Shown: positions 33,300 to 41,853 of the stretch, one piece after another
Layout of the letters: each line of letters starts with the position of its first letter
Numbering within the stretch: the first letter of the stretch is position 1
Source of the DNA: Frigoribacterium sp. VKM Ac-2836
Lineage (GTDB): Bacteria > Actinomycetota > Actinomycetes > Actinomycetales > Microbacteriaceae
Direction: 5' to 3'
NCBI RefSeq assembly: GCF_013248995.1
Contig: NZ_JABRPK010000002.1
Span: 372,001-436,000 of the forward strand
DNA: 64,000 nucleotides
Translations under genes and position numbers: made by a program
Notes under the pieces: generated by a model
What the model was told of the DNA's origin: nothing
The model's input: only the letters and a program-made list of their open reading frames with translations
Database searches by the model: none

Positions 33300-33944
33300 A
33301 TGCCGAACCTGCTCCACCTCGATTCGTCCGCCGACCTCACCACGAGTCGCTCGCGCGCGATCACCGAGGCGTTCGCCGACGCCTGGCGCGAATTCGGCGC
33401 CGACCACACGGTCGCCCGCCGCGACCTGCACCGCGACCAGTTGCCTCACCTGAGCGACAGCGCGCTGCACTGGCCGCCGCGCCTCCGTCTGCCGGGTGAC
33501 GCCCCCGACCCCGCTCACGAGGCACTGCAGCAGGCCCTGATCGCCGAGCTCGTCGCCGCCGACGTCGTGCTGATCGGCGCCCCGCTCTACAACTACTCGC
33601 TGCCCTCGACGCTCAAGGCCTGGGTCGACAACGTCCACCTGCCCGGCGTCACCGCGCCCTTCGACGGCGACGATCAGCAGCCGATGCTCGGGCGACCCGC
33701 GGTCGTCGTCACCAGTCGGGGCGGCGTCTACGACGAAGGCACCCCCACGGCCGGCCGGGACCACGCCACCCCGGTCCTCGACATCGTCCTGGGGTCGACG
33801 CTCGGCATGCGCGTCGAGACGATCGCCACGAACCTCACGCTCAGCGACCGGTTACCCATGCCCGAGGCGGCCCGCGAGCGGGCCACGCGTGAATTGCGAG
33901 AAGCGAAGGAGGCGGCGGTCGCCTCGGCCCGTCGCCTCGGCTGA
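33300..33944 (+). CDS. azoR: FMN-dependent NADH-azoreductase family protein
   Basis: A 214-residue flavodoxin-fold enzyme: N-terminal LLHLDSSADLTTSRSRAIT binds the FMN phosphate, followed by LIGAPLYNYSLPSTLKAWVD (the typical A-P-M-Y-N-F-x-I-P-S-x-L-K loop) and a VVVTSRGGVYDEG loop. It would reduce quinones, azo or nitro compounds with NADH as a homodimer. A TACGGT box six bases before the ATG indicates a leaderless mRNA. A small membrane-protein gene follows two bases after its stop. Confidence 0.88.
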   Translation: MPNLLHLDSSADLTTSRSRAITEAFADAWREFGADHTVARRDLHRDQLPHLSDSALHWPPRLRLPGDAPDPAHEALQQALIAELVAADVVLIGAPLYNYSLPSTLKAWVDNVHLPGVTAPFDGDDQQPMLGRPAVVVTSRGGVYDEGTPTAGRDHATPVLDIVLGSTLGMRVETIATNLTLSDRLPMPEAARERATRELREAKEAAVASARRLG

Positions 33945-33946
33945 CC

Positions 33947-34225
33947 GTGTCGTCGCGTCGGCGAGACGGCCGTCAGGCCCGGGGCGCGCCTCGGGCCGGG
34001 CCCGCGCCTCGGGCCGGGGGCGCGCGTCGGGCGGGGGCCGCGCGTCGCGCCAAGTCGATCGTCGCGCGGGTCTTCGGCATGCTGGCCGCGGCACTCGCCA
34101 TCGTCGGCCTCGTACGGCTGCTGCAGGGGCAAGCCGGGTTCGGCGTGGCGTTCCTGTTCGCGGGGTTCGTCTCGGTGGTCGTCGCCTACGCACTCGTCCG
34201 CAGCGTGAACGCCTCCCGGCGCTGA
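33947..34225 (+). CDS. small membrane protein with Arg/Gly/Pro-rich N-terminus
   Basis: 92 residues from GTG 33947, two bases after the azoR stop, so translation is likely coupled. Residues 1-36 are basic and low complexity (RARP/RAGG-like repeats encoded by GGGCCGGGC-type DNA repeats). Two TM helices follow, IVARVFGMLAAALAIVGLVR and FGVAFLFAGFVSVVVAYALV. Function unknown. Confidence 0.6.
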   Translation: MSSRRRDGRQARGAPRAGPAPRAGGARRAGAARRAKSIVARVFGMLAAALAIVGLVRLLQGQAGFGVAFLFAGFVSVVVAYALVRSVNASRR

Positions 34226-34292
34226 CCTCCGCGATCGGGCCGGCCTGCGCAGTCTGGGCCACCGGGTACCGGGCCTGGCTAGGCTCGGCGGC

Positions 34293-35291
34293 ATGCAGAG
34301 CCGCACCCTCGGAACCCGTTCATCCTTCCTGTCCGACCGCCCCGTCTCGGTGATCGGCCTCGGCACCTGGCAGCTCGGCGCGGACTGGGGCGACGTCAGC
34401 GAGAGCGACGCGCTCGACGTGCTGGGCGCCTCCGTCGAGTCCGGGGTCACCTTCTTCGACACCGCCGACGTCTACGGCGACGGGCGCAGCGAGCAGATCA
34501 TCGGGCGCTTCCGTGCCTCGAACCCCGACGTGCCGCTCACGGTCGCCACCAAGATGGGCCGCCGACTCGACCAGGTGCCGTCGAACTACGTCCGCGACAA
34601 CTTCGCCGCCTGGACCGACCGCTCGCGCCGCAACCTCGGCGTCGACACGCTCGACCTGGTGCAGCTGCACTGCCCGCCCACCCCCGTCTTCGAGAGCGAC
34701 GCCGTCTACGACGCCCTCGACGAACTGGTCGAGAAGGGGGCGATCCGTGCGTACGGCGTCAGCGTCGAGGAGACCGCGCAGGCACTCACCGCCATCGCCC
34801 GGCCGAACCTCGCGACCGTCCAGATCATCTTCAACGCGTTCCGGCTCAAGCCCCTCGACGAGGTGCTGCCCGCCGCGCAGCGGGCCGGTGTCGGCATCAT
34901 CGCCCGCGTCCCCCTCGCGAGCGGGCTGCTCTCGGGCAAGTACACGACCGAGACGACCTTCGCCGAGAACGACCATCGCACGTACAACCGTCACGGCGAG
35001 GCCTTCGACCAGGGCGAGACCTTCAGCGGCGTCGACTTCGAGCAGGGCGTCGCCGCCGCGCAGGAGTTCGCCGCTGCGGTCCCCGACGGGGTCACCGTGC
35101 CGCAGGCCGCCCTCGCCTGGATCGTCGAACAGCCGGGCGTCAGCACGGTGATCCCGGGCGCCCGCAACGTCGCCCAGGCCACGGCCAACGCGGCGGCGGG
35201 CAGCGTGGGCGAGCTCGACGACGGTCTCGACAGCGAGGTCGTCCGCATCTACGACCAGTACTTCCGCGAGGCCGTCCACCCCCGCTGGTAG
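34293..35291 (+). CDS. aldo/keto reductase
   Basis: A 332-residue TIM-barrel NADPH-dependent oxidoreductase. The catalytic set is visible: FFDTADVYGDGRSEQIIG supplies Asp and Tyr, VATKMGRR supplies Lys, and LDLVQLHCPP supplies His. IIARVPLASGLLSGKYT and TVIPGARNVAQATANAAA are the usual cofactor-binding end. The substrate is a small carbonyl compound, not further defined. A TAGGCT box lies seven bases before the ATG. It is a single-gene unit and convergent with the PAP2 gene, 28 bases away. Confidence 0.9.
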   Translation: MQSRTLGTRSSFLSDRPVSVIGLGTWQLGADWGDVSESDALDVLGASVESGVTFFDTADVYGDGRSEQIIGRFRASNPDVPLTVATKMGRRLDQVPSNYVRDNFAAWTDRSRRNLGVDTLDLVQLHCPPTPVFESDAVYDALDELVEKGAIRAYGVSVEETAQALTAIARPNLATVQIIFNAFRLKPLDEVLPAAQRAGVGIIARVPLASGLLSGKYTTETTFAENDHRTYNRHGEAFDQGETFSGVDFEQGVAAAQEFAAAVPDGVTVPQAALAWIVEQPGVSTVIPGARNVAQATANAAAGSVGELDDGLDSEVVRIYDQYFREAVHPRW

Positions 35292-35319
35292 GCCCGGTGC
35301 CCGAGGGCCGGGCTCGAGG

Positions 35320-35892
35320 TCAGTGCCTGTTCGGCGTCGACACGAGCCGGCCCAGCAGGGCCACACCCGATCCGATGATCAGGCCGCCGACGACGTCCGA
35401 GGTCCAGTGCGCCCCCACGTGGAGGCGCGACCACGAGACCGCACCGGCCAGCGGGACGAGGGCTGCCGCGGCCCCCGGCGACTCGATCGCGACGCCCGTG
35501 ACGAAGCCCGCGGCGCAGGCCGCATGGCCGGACGGGAACGACGCGGACAGCGGTTGGCTGCGCAGGCGTCGCTCGATCGGTACGTCGTCGATCAGCGGAC
35601 GGTTGCCGCCGAAGAGGCGCTTGCCGACGATGTTCGCCATGGCGCTGGCGAATCCGAGCGAGAGGGTGCCACGGACGGCCGCGCGACGCTGCCCGACGAG
35701 AGCGAGACCCGCCGCGACCGCGGCCCAGAGCAGGCCGTGGTCGGCGAAGTGGCTGAGGCGGCTGAGGTTGCGGTCGACCACCGGCACGCCACGGACCGCG
35801 TTGATGCGTTTCGCGGCCCGCCGATCGGCACGCAGCACCCAGGCGGGCAGGACCTGACGGGGCGTCTCGGAAGGCAAGGGCAACAGGGGCAC
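35320..35892 (-). CDS. PAP2-superfamily membrane phosphatase
   Basis: A 190-residue integral membrane phosphatase starting at GTG 35892. The three family motifs are present: K-R-L-F-G-G-N-R-P, S-F-P-S-G-H-A-A and S-W-S-R-L-H-V-G-A-H-W-T-S-D, giving the catalytic His residues. It could dephosphorylate a lipid such as undecaprenyl pyrophosphate, phosphatidate or an arabinan carrier. A TACGGT box six bases before the start suggests a leaderless mRNA. Longer upstream extensions overlap the SDR promoter region and lack coding character. Confidence 0.85.
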   Translation of the reverse strand: MPLLPLPSETPRQVLPAWVLRADRRAAKRINAVRGVPVVDRNLSRLSHFADHGLLWAAVAAGLALVGQRRAAVRGTLSLGFASAMANIVGKRLFGGNRPLIDDVPIERRLRSQPLSASFPSGHAACAAGFVTGVAIESPGAAAALVPLAGAVSWSRLHVGAHWTSDVVGGLIIGSGVALLGRLVSTPNRH

Positions 35893-36027
35893 CCGTCCAC
35901 CGTATCTTTCCCCGGGGGCCGCGCCCCGCCTCCTCTGCTCGTCTCGGTGTCCGCATCCCGTCATGTCGCCGTGCGCAGGGGTACAAGCTGTGCCGATGCG
36001 GCCGCAGGGCCGCGTACACCGGGGGAC

Positions 36028-36921
36028 ATGGCAGACAACATGTACACCCCGCAGAACCCCGTCACCCAGTACCCGCAGCCCCCCTTCGAACACCAGCAGC
36101 AGAGCGCTCCCGGTGACGTCCACGCCATGAAGCCCGAGCCCGACCACGGCGAGACCAGCTACGTCGGCAGTGGCCGTCTCGCCGGTCGCAAGGCCCTCGT
36201 CACCGGGGCCGACAGCGGCATCGGCCGCGCCACGGCCATCGCGTTCGCTCGTGAAGGCGCCGACGTCGCGTTGAGCTACCTCGCCGAGGAGCAGGCACAG
36301 GCCGATGAAGTCGCCGCCCTCGTCCGCGAGGCCGGCCGCACCGCAGTCCTGCTGCCGGGCGACCTGCAGGTCGAGCAGACCAACGTCGACGTCGTCGAGA
36401 AGACCGTCGCCGAGCTCGGGGGCCTCGACATCCTCGCCATCATCGCCGGTGTCATGCCGACCGTCAGCAGCATCGACGATTTCGAGACCGAGACGCTCGA
36501 CCACGTCCTGAAGGCCAACATCTACCCTCTGTTCTGGCTGACGAAGGCCGCGTCGAAGCACCTGGAGCCAGGGGCGTCGATCATCACGACCTCGTCGATC
36601 CAGGGCTTCCAGCCGTCGCCCGACCTCGCCGAGTACGCCGTGTCGAAGGCCGGCATCGCCAACTGGACCCGCGCCATGGCCCAGCAGCTGGCCGAGCGCG
36701 GCATCCGGGTCAACGGCGTCGCACCCGGCCCCGTCTGGACGCCGCTGCAGCCCGCCTTCGTGCCGAACGAGAAGATCGAGAGCTTCGGTTCGGAGGCCGC
36801 CTACGGGCGCCCCGGCCAGGCCGTCGAGCTCGCCCCGTCGTTCGTCTTTCTGGCCAGCCAGGAGTCGAGCTACATCAGCGGTGAGACCATCGCCGTGACG
36901 GGTGGCACGCCGATCCACTAG
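36028..36921 (+). CDS. SDR family oxidoreductase, YghA-like with N-terminal tail
   Basis: A 297-residue short-chain dehydrogenase with a Gln/Pro-rich 45-residue tail (MADNMYTPQNPVTQYPQPPF) before the Rossmann fold, typical of the YghA/YdaD general-stress branch. Motifs: TGADSGIGRATA, the I-I-A-G variant of N-N-A-G, TTSSIQGFQ with the catalytic Ser, active-site Y-A-V-S-K, and VAPGPVWTPLQPAF. AGVM-P-T follows the cofactor loop. Expected to be soluble and stress-linked; substrate unknown. ATG at 36028 follows GGGGG. Divergent from the PAP2 gene. Confidence 0.88.
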   Translation: MADNMYTPQNPVTQYPQPPFEHQQQSAPGDVHAMKPEPDHGETSYVGSGRLAGRKALVTGADSGIGRATAIAFAREGADVALSYLAEEQAQADEVAALVREAGRTAVLLPGDLQVEQTNVDVVEKTVAELGGLDILAIIAGVMPTVSSIDDFETETLDHVLKANIYPLFWLTKAASKHLEPGASIITTSSIQGFQPSPDLAEYAVSKAGIANWTRAMAQQLAERGIRVNGVAPGPVWTPLQPAFVPNEKIESFGSEAAYGRPGQAVELAPSFVFLASQESSYISGETIAVTGGTPIH

Positions 36922-36937
36922 GCATCGACCATTCCCT

Positions 36938-37007
36938 CGAGAACACCGTCGAGTGGACCGGGCACCGCCGAACACGGCGGCGCGCCGTCCGCTCGGCGGT
37001 GTTCTCG
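36938..37007. terminator. nested hairpin between convergent SDR and epimerase genes
   Basis: Outer arms CGAGAACACCG (36938-36948) and CGGTGTTCTCG (36997-37007); inner arms CACCGCCGA (36963-36971) and TCGGCGGTG (36993-37001) offer an alternative stem. It lies 17 bases after the SDR stop. Confidence 0.75.
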
Positions 37008-37011
37008 TGCG

Positions 37012-37051
37012 CCGTGGGCCGTGGGCCGTGGGCCGTGGGCCGTGGGCCGTG
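37012..37051. repeat. GGCCGTG heptanucleotide tandem repeat
   Basis: About five units of CCGTGGG in tandem just after the terminator hairpin and before the stop of the reverse-strand epimerase gene. Non-coding simple repeat. Confidence 0.85.
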
Positions 37052-37098
37052 CGCCGGGCGGGTAGGTAGCTGGGCAGCTGGGCCGGGCAGGCCCGGTC

Positions 37099-37956
37099 TC
37101 AGGGGTGCCGGACCCCCTCACCCGCGATCACGGCCCGGTACCCCTCGCGGTAGGTCGGATACGCGAAGTCGAACCCGGTGCCGCGCAGTCGAGCGTTCGA
37201 CAGCCGTTTGTCGCCGCCGGCCTGACGGCCCCGAGGAGGCGCGCTCGGCGGCACGGGCAGCCCCAATTCGTCGGCCACGAACGCCAGCACGTCGTCGAGC
37301 CGCGAGGGCTCGTCGTCGACCCCCACGTACAGCGCGGCGGTGGGCCCCGAGCTGGTGGTGAGGTGGACGATCGCGGCCGCCGCGTCGTCGCGATGGATGC
37401 GATTCGTGTGAGGTGAGCTGCCCGCCGGCTCGGCCAGTCGGGCTTCGCCGTCGCGCACCTGGGTGATGAGCCGTTCCCGCCCGGGGCCGTAGATGCCGCC
37501 GAGGCGGAGGACGATGCCGCCCGGGCGACGTCGGTGCAGCAGGGCCTCGGCCTCGAGGATCACCTCGGCCGTCGGCGAGGCCCCGGTCGCCGGCGTCGTC
37601 TCGTCGACGACGCTGCCGTCGTCGACGTCGTAGACGGCCGTCGACGAGACGAACAGCACTCGGGCTTCCACCGCCCCCGCCTCGTCGAGCGCGTCGAGGA
37701 CGGACCGCAGCCCGTCGACGTAGGACGCCCGGTAGGTGTCGACATCGCGCGACCCGGCCGAGAGGGCGACGACGACGACCTCGGTGTCGGCGGGGAGTGT
37801 CGGACGTATCGTGCTCAGATCGATCGAGACACCCTCGATCGACGAGGGCAGCTTGCCGGCCGAGCGACGCAGGCCGAGGACGTGGTGCCCGAGGGCGGCG
37901 AACCGGAGCGCCGCCTCGGTGCCCAGGTCGCCGCAGCCGGCGAGGACGACGGTCAT
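37099..37956 (-). CDS. NAD(P)-dependent epimerase/dehydratase-like protein (YeeZ type)
   Basis: A 285-residue extended-SDR protein. The nucleotide-binding site is VVLAGCGDLGTEAALRFAAL (G-x-G-x-x-G), then VVALSAGSRD, VLFVSSTAVYDV (Ser and Tyr region) and LRLGGIYGPGRERL. HTNRIHRDDAAAAIVHL resembles the C-terminal lobe of sugar-nucleotide epimerases. The reaction is unknown. ATG at 37956 overlaps the stop of the upstream iminopeptidase gene (ATGA), so the pair is one transcriptional unit. Confidence 0.82.
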   Translation of the reverse strand: MTVVLAGCGDLGTEAALRFAALGHHVLGLRRSAGKLPSSIEGVSIDLSTIRPTLPADTEVVVVALSAGSRDVDTYRASYVDGLRSVLDALDEAGAVEARVLFVSSTAVYDVDDGSVVDETTPATGASPTAEVILEAEALLHRRRPGGIVLRLGGIYGPGRERLITQVRDGEARLAEPAGSSPHTNRIHRDDAAAAIVHLTTSSGPTAALYVGVDDEPSRLDDVLAFVADELGLPVPPSAPPRGRQAGGDKRLSNARLRGTGFDFAYPTYREGYRAVIAGEGVRHP

Positions 37957-38948
37957 CGGGTGGCCTCGCCGTCGGATGCGGACGACCCGCCGGCGAACCG
38001 GTCGGTGGCGGCGATCAACGCCTCGAGGATGCCCGGCTCGTCGAAGGCGTGCCCGGCGTCGTCGACCAGGACGAACTCGGCGTCGGGCAGGGCGGCGTGC
38101 AGGTCGAACGCCGTGGTCGCCGGAGTGCACAGGTCGTAGCGGCCCTGCACGATGACCGTCGGGATGTGCGCGACGAGGTGAGCGTCACGGATGAGCTGAC
38201 CCTCGTCGAGGAAGCCGCGGTGGACGAAGTAGTGGTTCTCGATGCGGGCGAAGGCCAGGGAGAACGCCGGGTCGGAGTACCGCTCGACCAGGTCGGGGCG
38301 CGGCAGCAGGGTGATCGCCGAGGCCTCCCACGACGACCACGCGACGGCGGCCGGCCCGTGCACGGCCGGGTCGGGGTCCGCGAGCAGGCGCGCATACGCC
38401 TCGATCAGTCCGCCCGGTCGGCGTTCGTCGACCGGCACCGGGGCGAGGTAGCCCTGCCACCGGTCGGGCAGCACGTTCGACGCCGGGCCCTCGTAGAACC
38501 AGTCCAGCTCGCTCTGTCGCAGAGTGAAGACGCCGCGCAGCACGAGCTCGGTGACCCGGTCGGGGTGGGTCTCGGCGTAGGCGAGCGCCAGGGTCGACCC
38601 CCACGAGCCACCGAACACCTGCCAGCGGTCGATGGCCAGGTGCTCGCGCAACGTCTCGAGGTCGGCCACGAGGTGCGGCGTCGTGTTCGTCGAGAGGTCG
38701 GTGCCGAAGGTGCCCGCGTGCGGCGTGCTGCGGCCCGCCCCGCGCTGGTCGAGCAGCACGATGCGGTAGCGGGCCGGGTCGAACAGGCGGCGGTGCGCGG
38801 GCGACGAGCCGCTGCCGGGCCCCCCGTGCAGGAACACCACGGGCTTGCCGTCGGGATCGCCGCATTCTTCCCACCAGACGTGCTGGCCGTCACCGACGTC
38901 GAGCAGGCCGGAGTCGTACGGTTCGATCGCGGGGTAGAGCGGGGGCAT
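37953..38948 (-). CDS. pip: proline iminopeptidase
   Basis: A 331-residue alpha/beta hydrolase that frees N-terminal proline from peptides in the cytoplasm. Family signatures: VVFLHGGPGSGSSPAHRRLF (oxyanion region), VLLDQRGAGRSTPHA, the nucleophile elbow FGGSWGSTLALAYAETHP, and near the C-terminus GRYDLCTPATTAFDLH (Asp) and DDAGHAFDEPG (His). ATG at 38948 has a TACGCT box seven bases before it, so its mRNA is likely leaderless. The epimerase gene follows with a four-base overlap. Confidence 0.93.
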   Translation of the reverse strand: MPPLYPAIEPYDSGLLDVGDGQHVWWEECGDPDGKPVVFLHGGPGSGSSPAHRRLFDPARYRIVLLDQRGAGRSTPHAGTFGTDLSTNTTPHLVADLETLREHLAIDRWQVFGGSWGSTLALAYAETHPDRVTELVLRGVFTLRQSELDWFYEGPASNVLPDRWQGYLAPVPVDERRPGGLIEAYARLLADPDPAVHGPAAVAWSSWEASAITLLPRPDLVERYSDPAFSLAFARIENHYFVHRGFLDEGQLIRDAHLVAHIPTVIVQGRYDLCTPATTAFDLHAALPDAEFVLVDDAGHAFDEPGILEALIAATDRFAGGSSASDGEATR

Positions 38949-39067
38949 GTCGACGAGCGTAGCCGCGGGCGCCGACACCGGCAGGGGAGGCGCGACGCCT
39001 GTGGATGGTGACCCGCGCCTCCTCGTCCGGGGACGAGCCTTCTCGCGACCCAGGGTCGCCGACGAGC

Positions 39068-39493
39068 TCAGAGGCGGGCGACGGTCAGATCGTCCTCGAC
39101 GCCGTCGAACCAACGCTCGAGCACGGCCCGGAACGCGGGCTCGGCCGGGTCGGCCCGCCCGAACAGCGTCATCGACGAGCGCAGTTTGAGGGCATCGATG
39201 CCGCCCATCAGGGCCTCGGCGCTCTCGGCGTCGGCCCGGGCCGTGACCTGCGCCGCCTCGCGCAGCCGCGGGCCGAGCACGGGGTGCGCGAGGTAAGCCC
39301 GCGCCTCGTCGAGCGAGCGGATCGCGTAGGTGCGATCCATGCCGCTGCGACCGAGGCCGGCGATCTGCGGGAACACGAACCACATCCAGTGCGAGGACTT
39401 CCGCCCCCGGCGCAGCTCGGCGAGGGCCTGGTCGTGGGTGTTGCGCACGTCCTGGGCGTCGACGTACCGTTCGAGGTCGAAGGCATGGCTCAT
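39068..39493 (-). CDS. DUF1810 family protein
   Basis: A 141-residue protein with family features AFDLERYVDAQ, ALAELRRGRKSSHWMWFVFP, QIAGLGRSGMDRTYAI and a C-terminal DALKLRSSMTLF. DUF1810 (calpastatin-like annotation in databases) has been connected by others to NADAR/ADP-ribose chemistry, but its role here is not known. ATG at 39493 is chosen over the GTG one codon upstream because TAGAAC lies exactly six bases before it. Confidence 0.85.
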   Translation of the reverse strand: MSHAFDLERYVDAQDVRNTHDQALAELRRGRKSSHWMWFVFPQIAGLGRSGMDRTYAIRSLDEARAYLAHPVLGPRLREAAQVTARADAESAEALMGGIDALKLRSSMTLFGRADPAEPAFRAVLERWFDGVEDDLTVARL

Positions 39494-39618
39494 CACCCCG
39501 TTCTACGCCTCGCGAGTCGAGCCATCGCCCCCTGGCAGGGAGGCCGAGACCGGCGCTAGTCTGGTCGGCTGCCCTGCCGGGCGGCGGACCACGTCCCCGC
39601 CTCGACCCCGGAGCCCCC

Positions 39619-40842
39619 GTGACCGACATCGTGATCGACGAGATCGTCGTGCCCAGCACTCTCGAGCCCCGTCGCGCCACCGACCGGGACGCCGACCCCG
39701 ACCCGGGCCCCGACCACGCCGCCAGCGTCGCCGCCTATGTCGAGGCGATCGCCCTCGAAAACGCCGTCCAGACCGAGGTGCTCGGTTTCGGCGACCTCGA
39801 CTTCGCCCCGGCCGAGCAGCTGCCGCAGTGGCACGACCCGTTCACGCCGCGGCGACTGTTCGTGGTGCGGGCCGAGGGGCGCATCGTCGGCCAGGCCACG
39901 TACGAGACGCTCGCCGACCCGGCCGTCACGACCTGTTGGCTCTGGGTCGCCGTCGCCCCCGAGCACCGCCGCCTGGGCCTCGGCACGGCCCTGCTCGACC
40001 ACGTCGAGGCCGTCGCCCGCGCCGCCGACCGAACCGACGCCATCGCGTTCGTGGCCTCCGGTCAGGGGGTCGCTTCCGGCCAGGACGTGGCCTCCGGTCA
40101 GGACGTGGCCTCCGGTCAGGATGCCACCGCAGGCTCGGGACCCGCAGCGGGCTCGGCCCCTGCGGCCGCCCTGGCCGACCGCCTCGAGGCCTCGACCGGT
40201 CACGGCTGGGTGCCCCGCGCCTCCTCGGAGGTCCGGTTCGCGCTCTCGCGCGGCTACGCGCTCGGCCAGGTCGAGCGCATCAGCCGCCTGCCGCTGCCGG
40301 TGGACGAGGAGGCACTGGCCGCGATCCGCTCCGAGGCGCTCGCCGCGGCGGGGGACGACTATCGCGTCCACACCTGGTCGGGCCCCACGCCCCGGCGCTG
40401 GCAGTCCGGCGTCGCGGCCATGGCGACCGCCCTGAGCACCGACGCGCCGATGGGCGACGTGCCCGAGCCCGAGGACGTCTGGACCGTCGAACGCCTCGTC
40501 GAGGCCGAGCAGCGACGAGCCACGAGCGGACGTGCCTCGCTGACCGCAGCGGCCGAGCACGTGCCGACGGGTCGGCTCGTCGCGTGCTCCGACCTCGCGG
40601 TGCCCGACGACGCGTCGCGGCCCGCGATGCAGCAGATGACCCTCGTGCGACGGGAACACCGCGGGCACCGGCTGGGCTGGCTGGTGAAGGTCGCCAACCT
40701 CGACCGTCTGGCCGTGGAGAAGCCGGGCCGCCCGGCCGTGCTGACCTTCAACGCCGAGGAGAACCGGCCCATGCTCGCCGTCAACGAAGCCGTCGGGTTC
40801 GTGCCGATCGGCGTCGAAGGGGTGTGGCACCGGCTGCTGTGA
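39619..40842 (+). CDS. GNAT family N-acetyltransferase with internal repeat linker
   Basis: A 407-residue protein with two GNAT-like halves. The first has VAVAPEHRRLGLGTALLDHV, matching the acetyl-CoA loop (R/Q-x-x-G-x-G/A). Residues about 145-170 form a variable linker built from V-A-S-G-Q-D repeats. The second half has LVRREHRGHRLGWLVKVANL, a second acetyl-CoA loop, and LTFNAEENRPMLAVNEAVGF. This tandem plan resembles mycothiol synthase-like enzymes and other double-GNAT proteins of actinobacteria; the substrate is unknown. GTG at 39619 has CGGAG upstream. A motif copy encodes P-R-A-S-S in the linker. Confidence 0.82.
   Translation: MTDIVIDEIVVPSTLEPRRATDRDADPDPGPDHAASVAAYVEAIALENAVQTEVLGFGDLDFAPAEQLPQWHDPFTPRRLFVVRAEGRIVGQATYETLADPAVTTCWLWVAVAPEHRRLGLGTALLDHVEAVARAADRTDAIAFVASGQGVASGQDVASGQDVASGQDATAGSGPAAGSAPAAALADRLEASTGHGWVPRASSEVRFALSRGYALGQVERISRLPLPVDEEALAAIRSEALAAAGDDYRVHTWSGPTPRRWQSGVAAMATALSTDAPMGDVPEPEDVWTVERLVEAEQRRATSGRASLTAAAEHVPTGRLVACSDLAVPDDASRPAMQQMTLVRREHRGHRLGWLVKVANLDRLAVEKPGRPAVLTFNAEENRPMLAVNEAVGFVPIGVEGVWHRLL
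40051..40121 (+). repeat. 18-bp in-frame tandem repeat in the GNAT gene
   Basis: About four units of GTGGCCTCCGGTCAGGAC, some with GTCGCTTCCGGCCAG, encoding V-A-S-G-Q-D/G. Being a multiple of three, unit gain or loss would change linker length without a frameshift. Confidence 0.85.
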
Positions 40843-40891
40843 GGTGCGCCGCCGGGCCGAGGGGCGGCACGGCGGTGCGCCGGGGTGCGGG

Positions 40892-41076
40892 AACCGGAAT
40901 CAGACCGGCGTCTCGAGTCGGCGTGTGCCGAACCCGACCGGCGGCATGTGCCCGCGTGTGCCGAACCCGACCGGCCGAGCGACTCCTGGCGTGCACAACC
41001 CGACAACGCGGCGACGACACGCCGCTCAGGTCGGCCGCCGCCCGGCGTGTCGACGGCCGATTGGCGCGATTTGCAC
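40892..41076. repeat. 33-bp-phased array, copy 1
   Basis: Units of the form GTGCCGAACCCGACC start at 40925 and 40958, a variant GTGCACAACCCGACA at 40991, and a degenerate one at 40892: an exact 33-bp phase. 75 bases after the last unit starts the inverted element GCGATTTGCAC (41066-41076), 23 bases after CGGCGTGTCG (41043). The same layout with the same distances occurs at 52176-52360. It fills the 284-base gap between convergent genes; no gene is seen. Confidence 0.75.
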
Positions 41077-41126
41077 ACCGGGCAGGGGCCGCGGTGGCGA
41101 GCAGAGGCGGGCGGAGGCGGGCGGGG

Positions 41127-41804
41127 TCAGGCGACGAAGTCGGCGCTGACCTCCGCGGAGACCTCGATGTCGTCGGGGTGCAGGTCGAACGTGGTGGAGC
41201 CGCCCGACGAGAAGGTCGCGGCGGCACGGGCCAGGCCGAACGGGCTGCCGCCCCCGGGGGCACCCGGTCGCAGCCCCGGCTCGAACACCGACTGCAGAGT
41301 GGGCCGCCCGAGCCCGAGAGCCTCGGCGTAGTCGCCGGCCCGGGTGACGGCGTCGGCGATCGCGGCGACCCGCACGGCCTTCTCCACCTCGGGACGGCGG
41401 GCATGGCTCAGCGACCACTCGACCCACTCGATGTCGACACCGGGTTCGAGGGCGACGTCGCCCACCCACGACGCCAGCGCCTCGAAGTCGCTGAACCGGA
41501 CGTCGACGGCGGCGCGGGTGCGGAACCGCACCGTCGAGGAGGCGCGGGTCGCCTCGCCCCCCTCGCCCCGGTCGGTCTCCCTCTCGGTCACGACGGCGAC
41601 CGTGACGCTCCGGGCGCTCCACCAGGTCGCGGCCTCCTGCCGGCGCCAGGCCGTGGCCTGCTCGGAAAGCCGGGAGTGCACCGCGATGGTGTCGCGGACG
41701 ACCTTCTCGCGGTCATCGCCCTCGAAGCCCATGCTCAGGTGGACGACACCGCGCTCGGCACGGTGGCGGTGGGTGGCGGAACCGGACACCGAGAGCGTCG
41801 CCAT
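41127..41804 (-). CDS. SIMPL (DUF541) domain protein
   Basis: A 225-residue protein of the SIMPL family: N-terminal LSVSGSATHRHRAERGVVHL, and C-terminal VEKAVRVAAIADAVTRAGDYAEALGLG followed by a final beta strand SAEVSADFVA. SIMPL proteins form beta-rich assemblies; those studied are linked to oxidative stress or signalling, but the biochemical role is unclear. No signal peptide is visible, so it is cytoplasmic. A GGAGGCGCGG copy lies inside, encoding T-R-A-S-S. The ribosome site is AAGGAGG, eight bases before the ATG. Confidence 0.85.
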   Translation of the reverse strand: MATLSVSGSATHRHRAERGVVHLSMGFEGDDREKVVRDTIAVHSRLSEQATAWRRQEAATWWSARSVTVAVVTERETDRGEGGEATRASSTVRFRTRAAVDVRFSDFEALASWVGDVALEPGVDIEWVEWSLSHARRPEVEKAVRVAAIADAVTRAGDYAEALGLGRPTLQSVFEPGLRPGAPGGGSPFGLARAAATFSSGGSTTFDLHPDDIEVSAEVSADFVA

Positions 41805-41853
41805 CGCGCGCCTCCTTCGTTCGTCGGGTGGAGCGGGGCGTGTGGGCGCCGGA

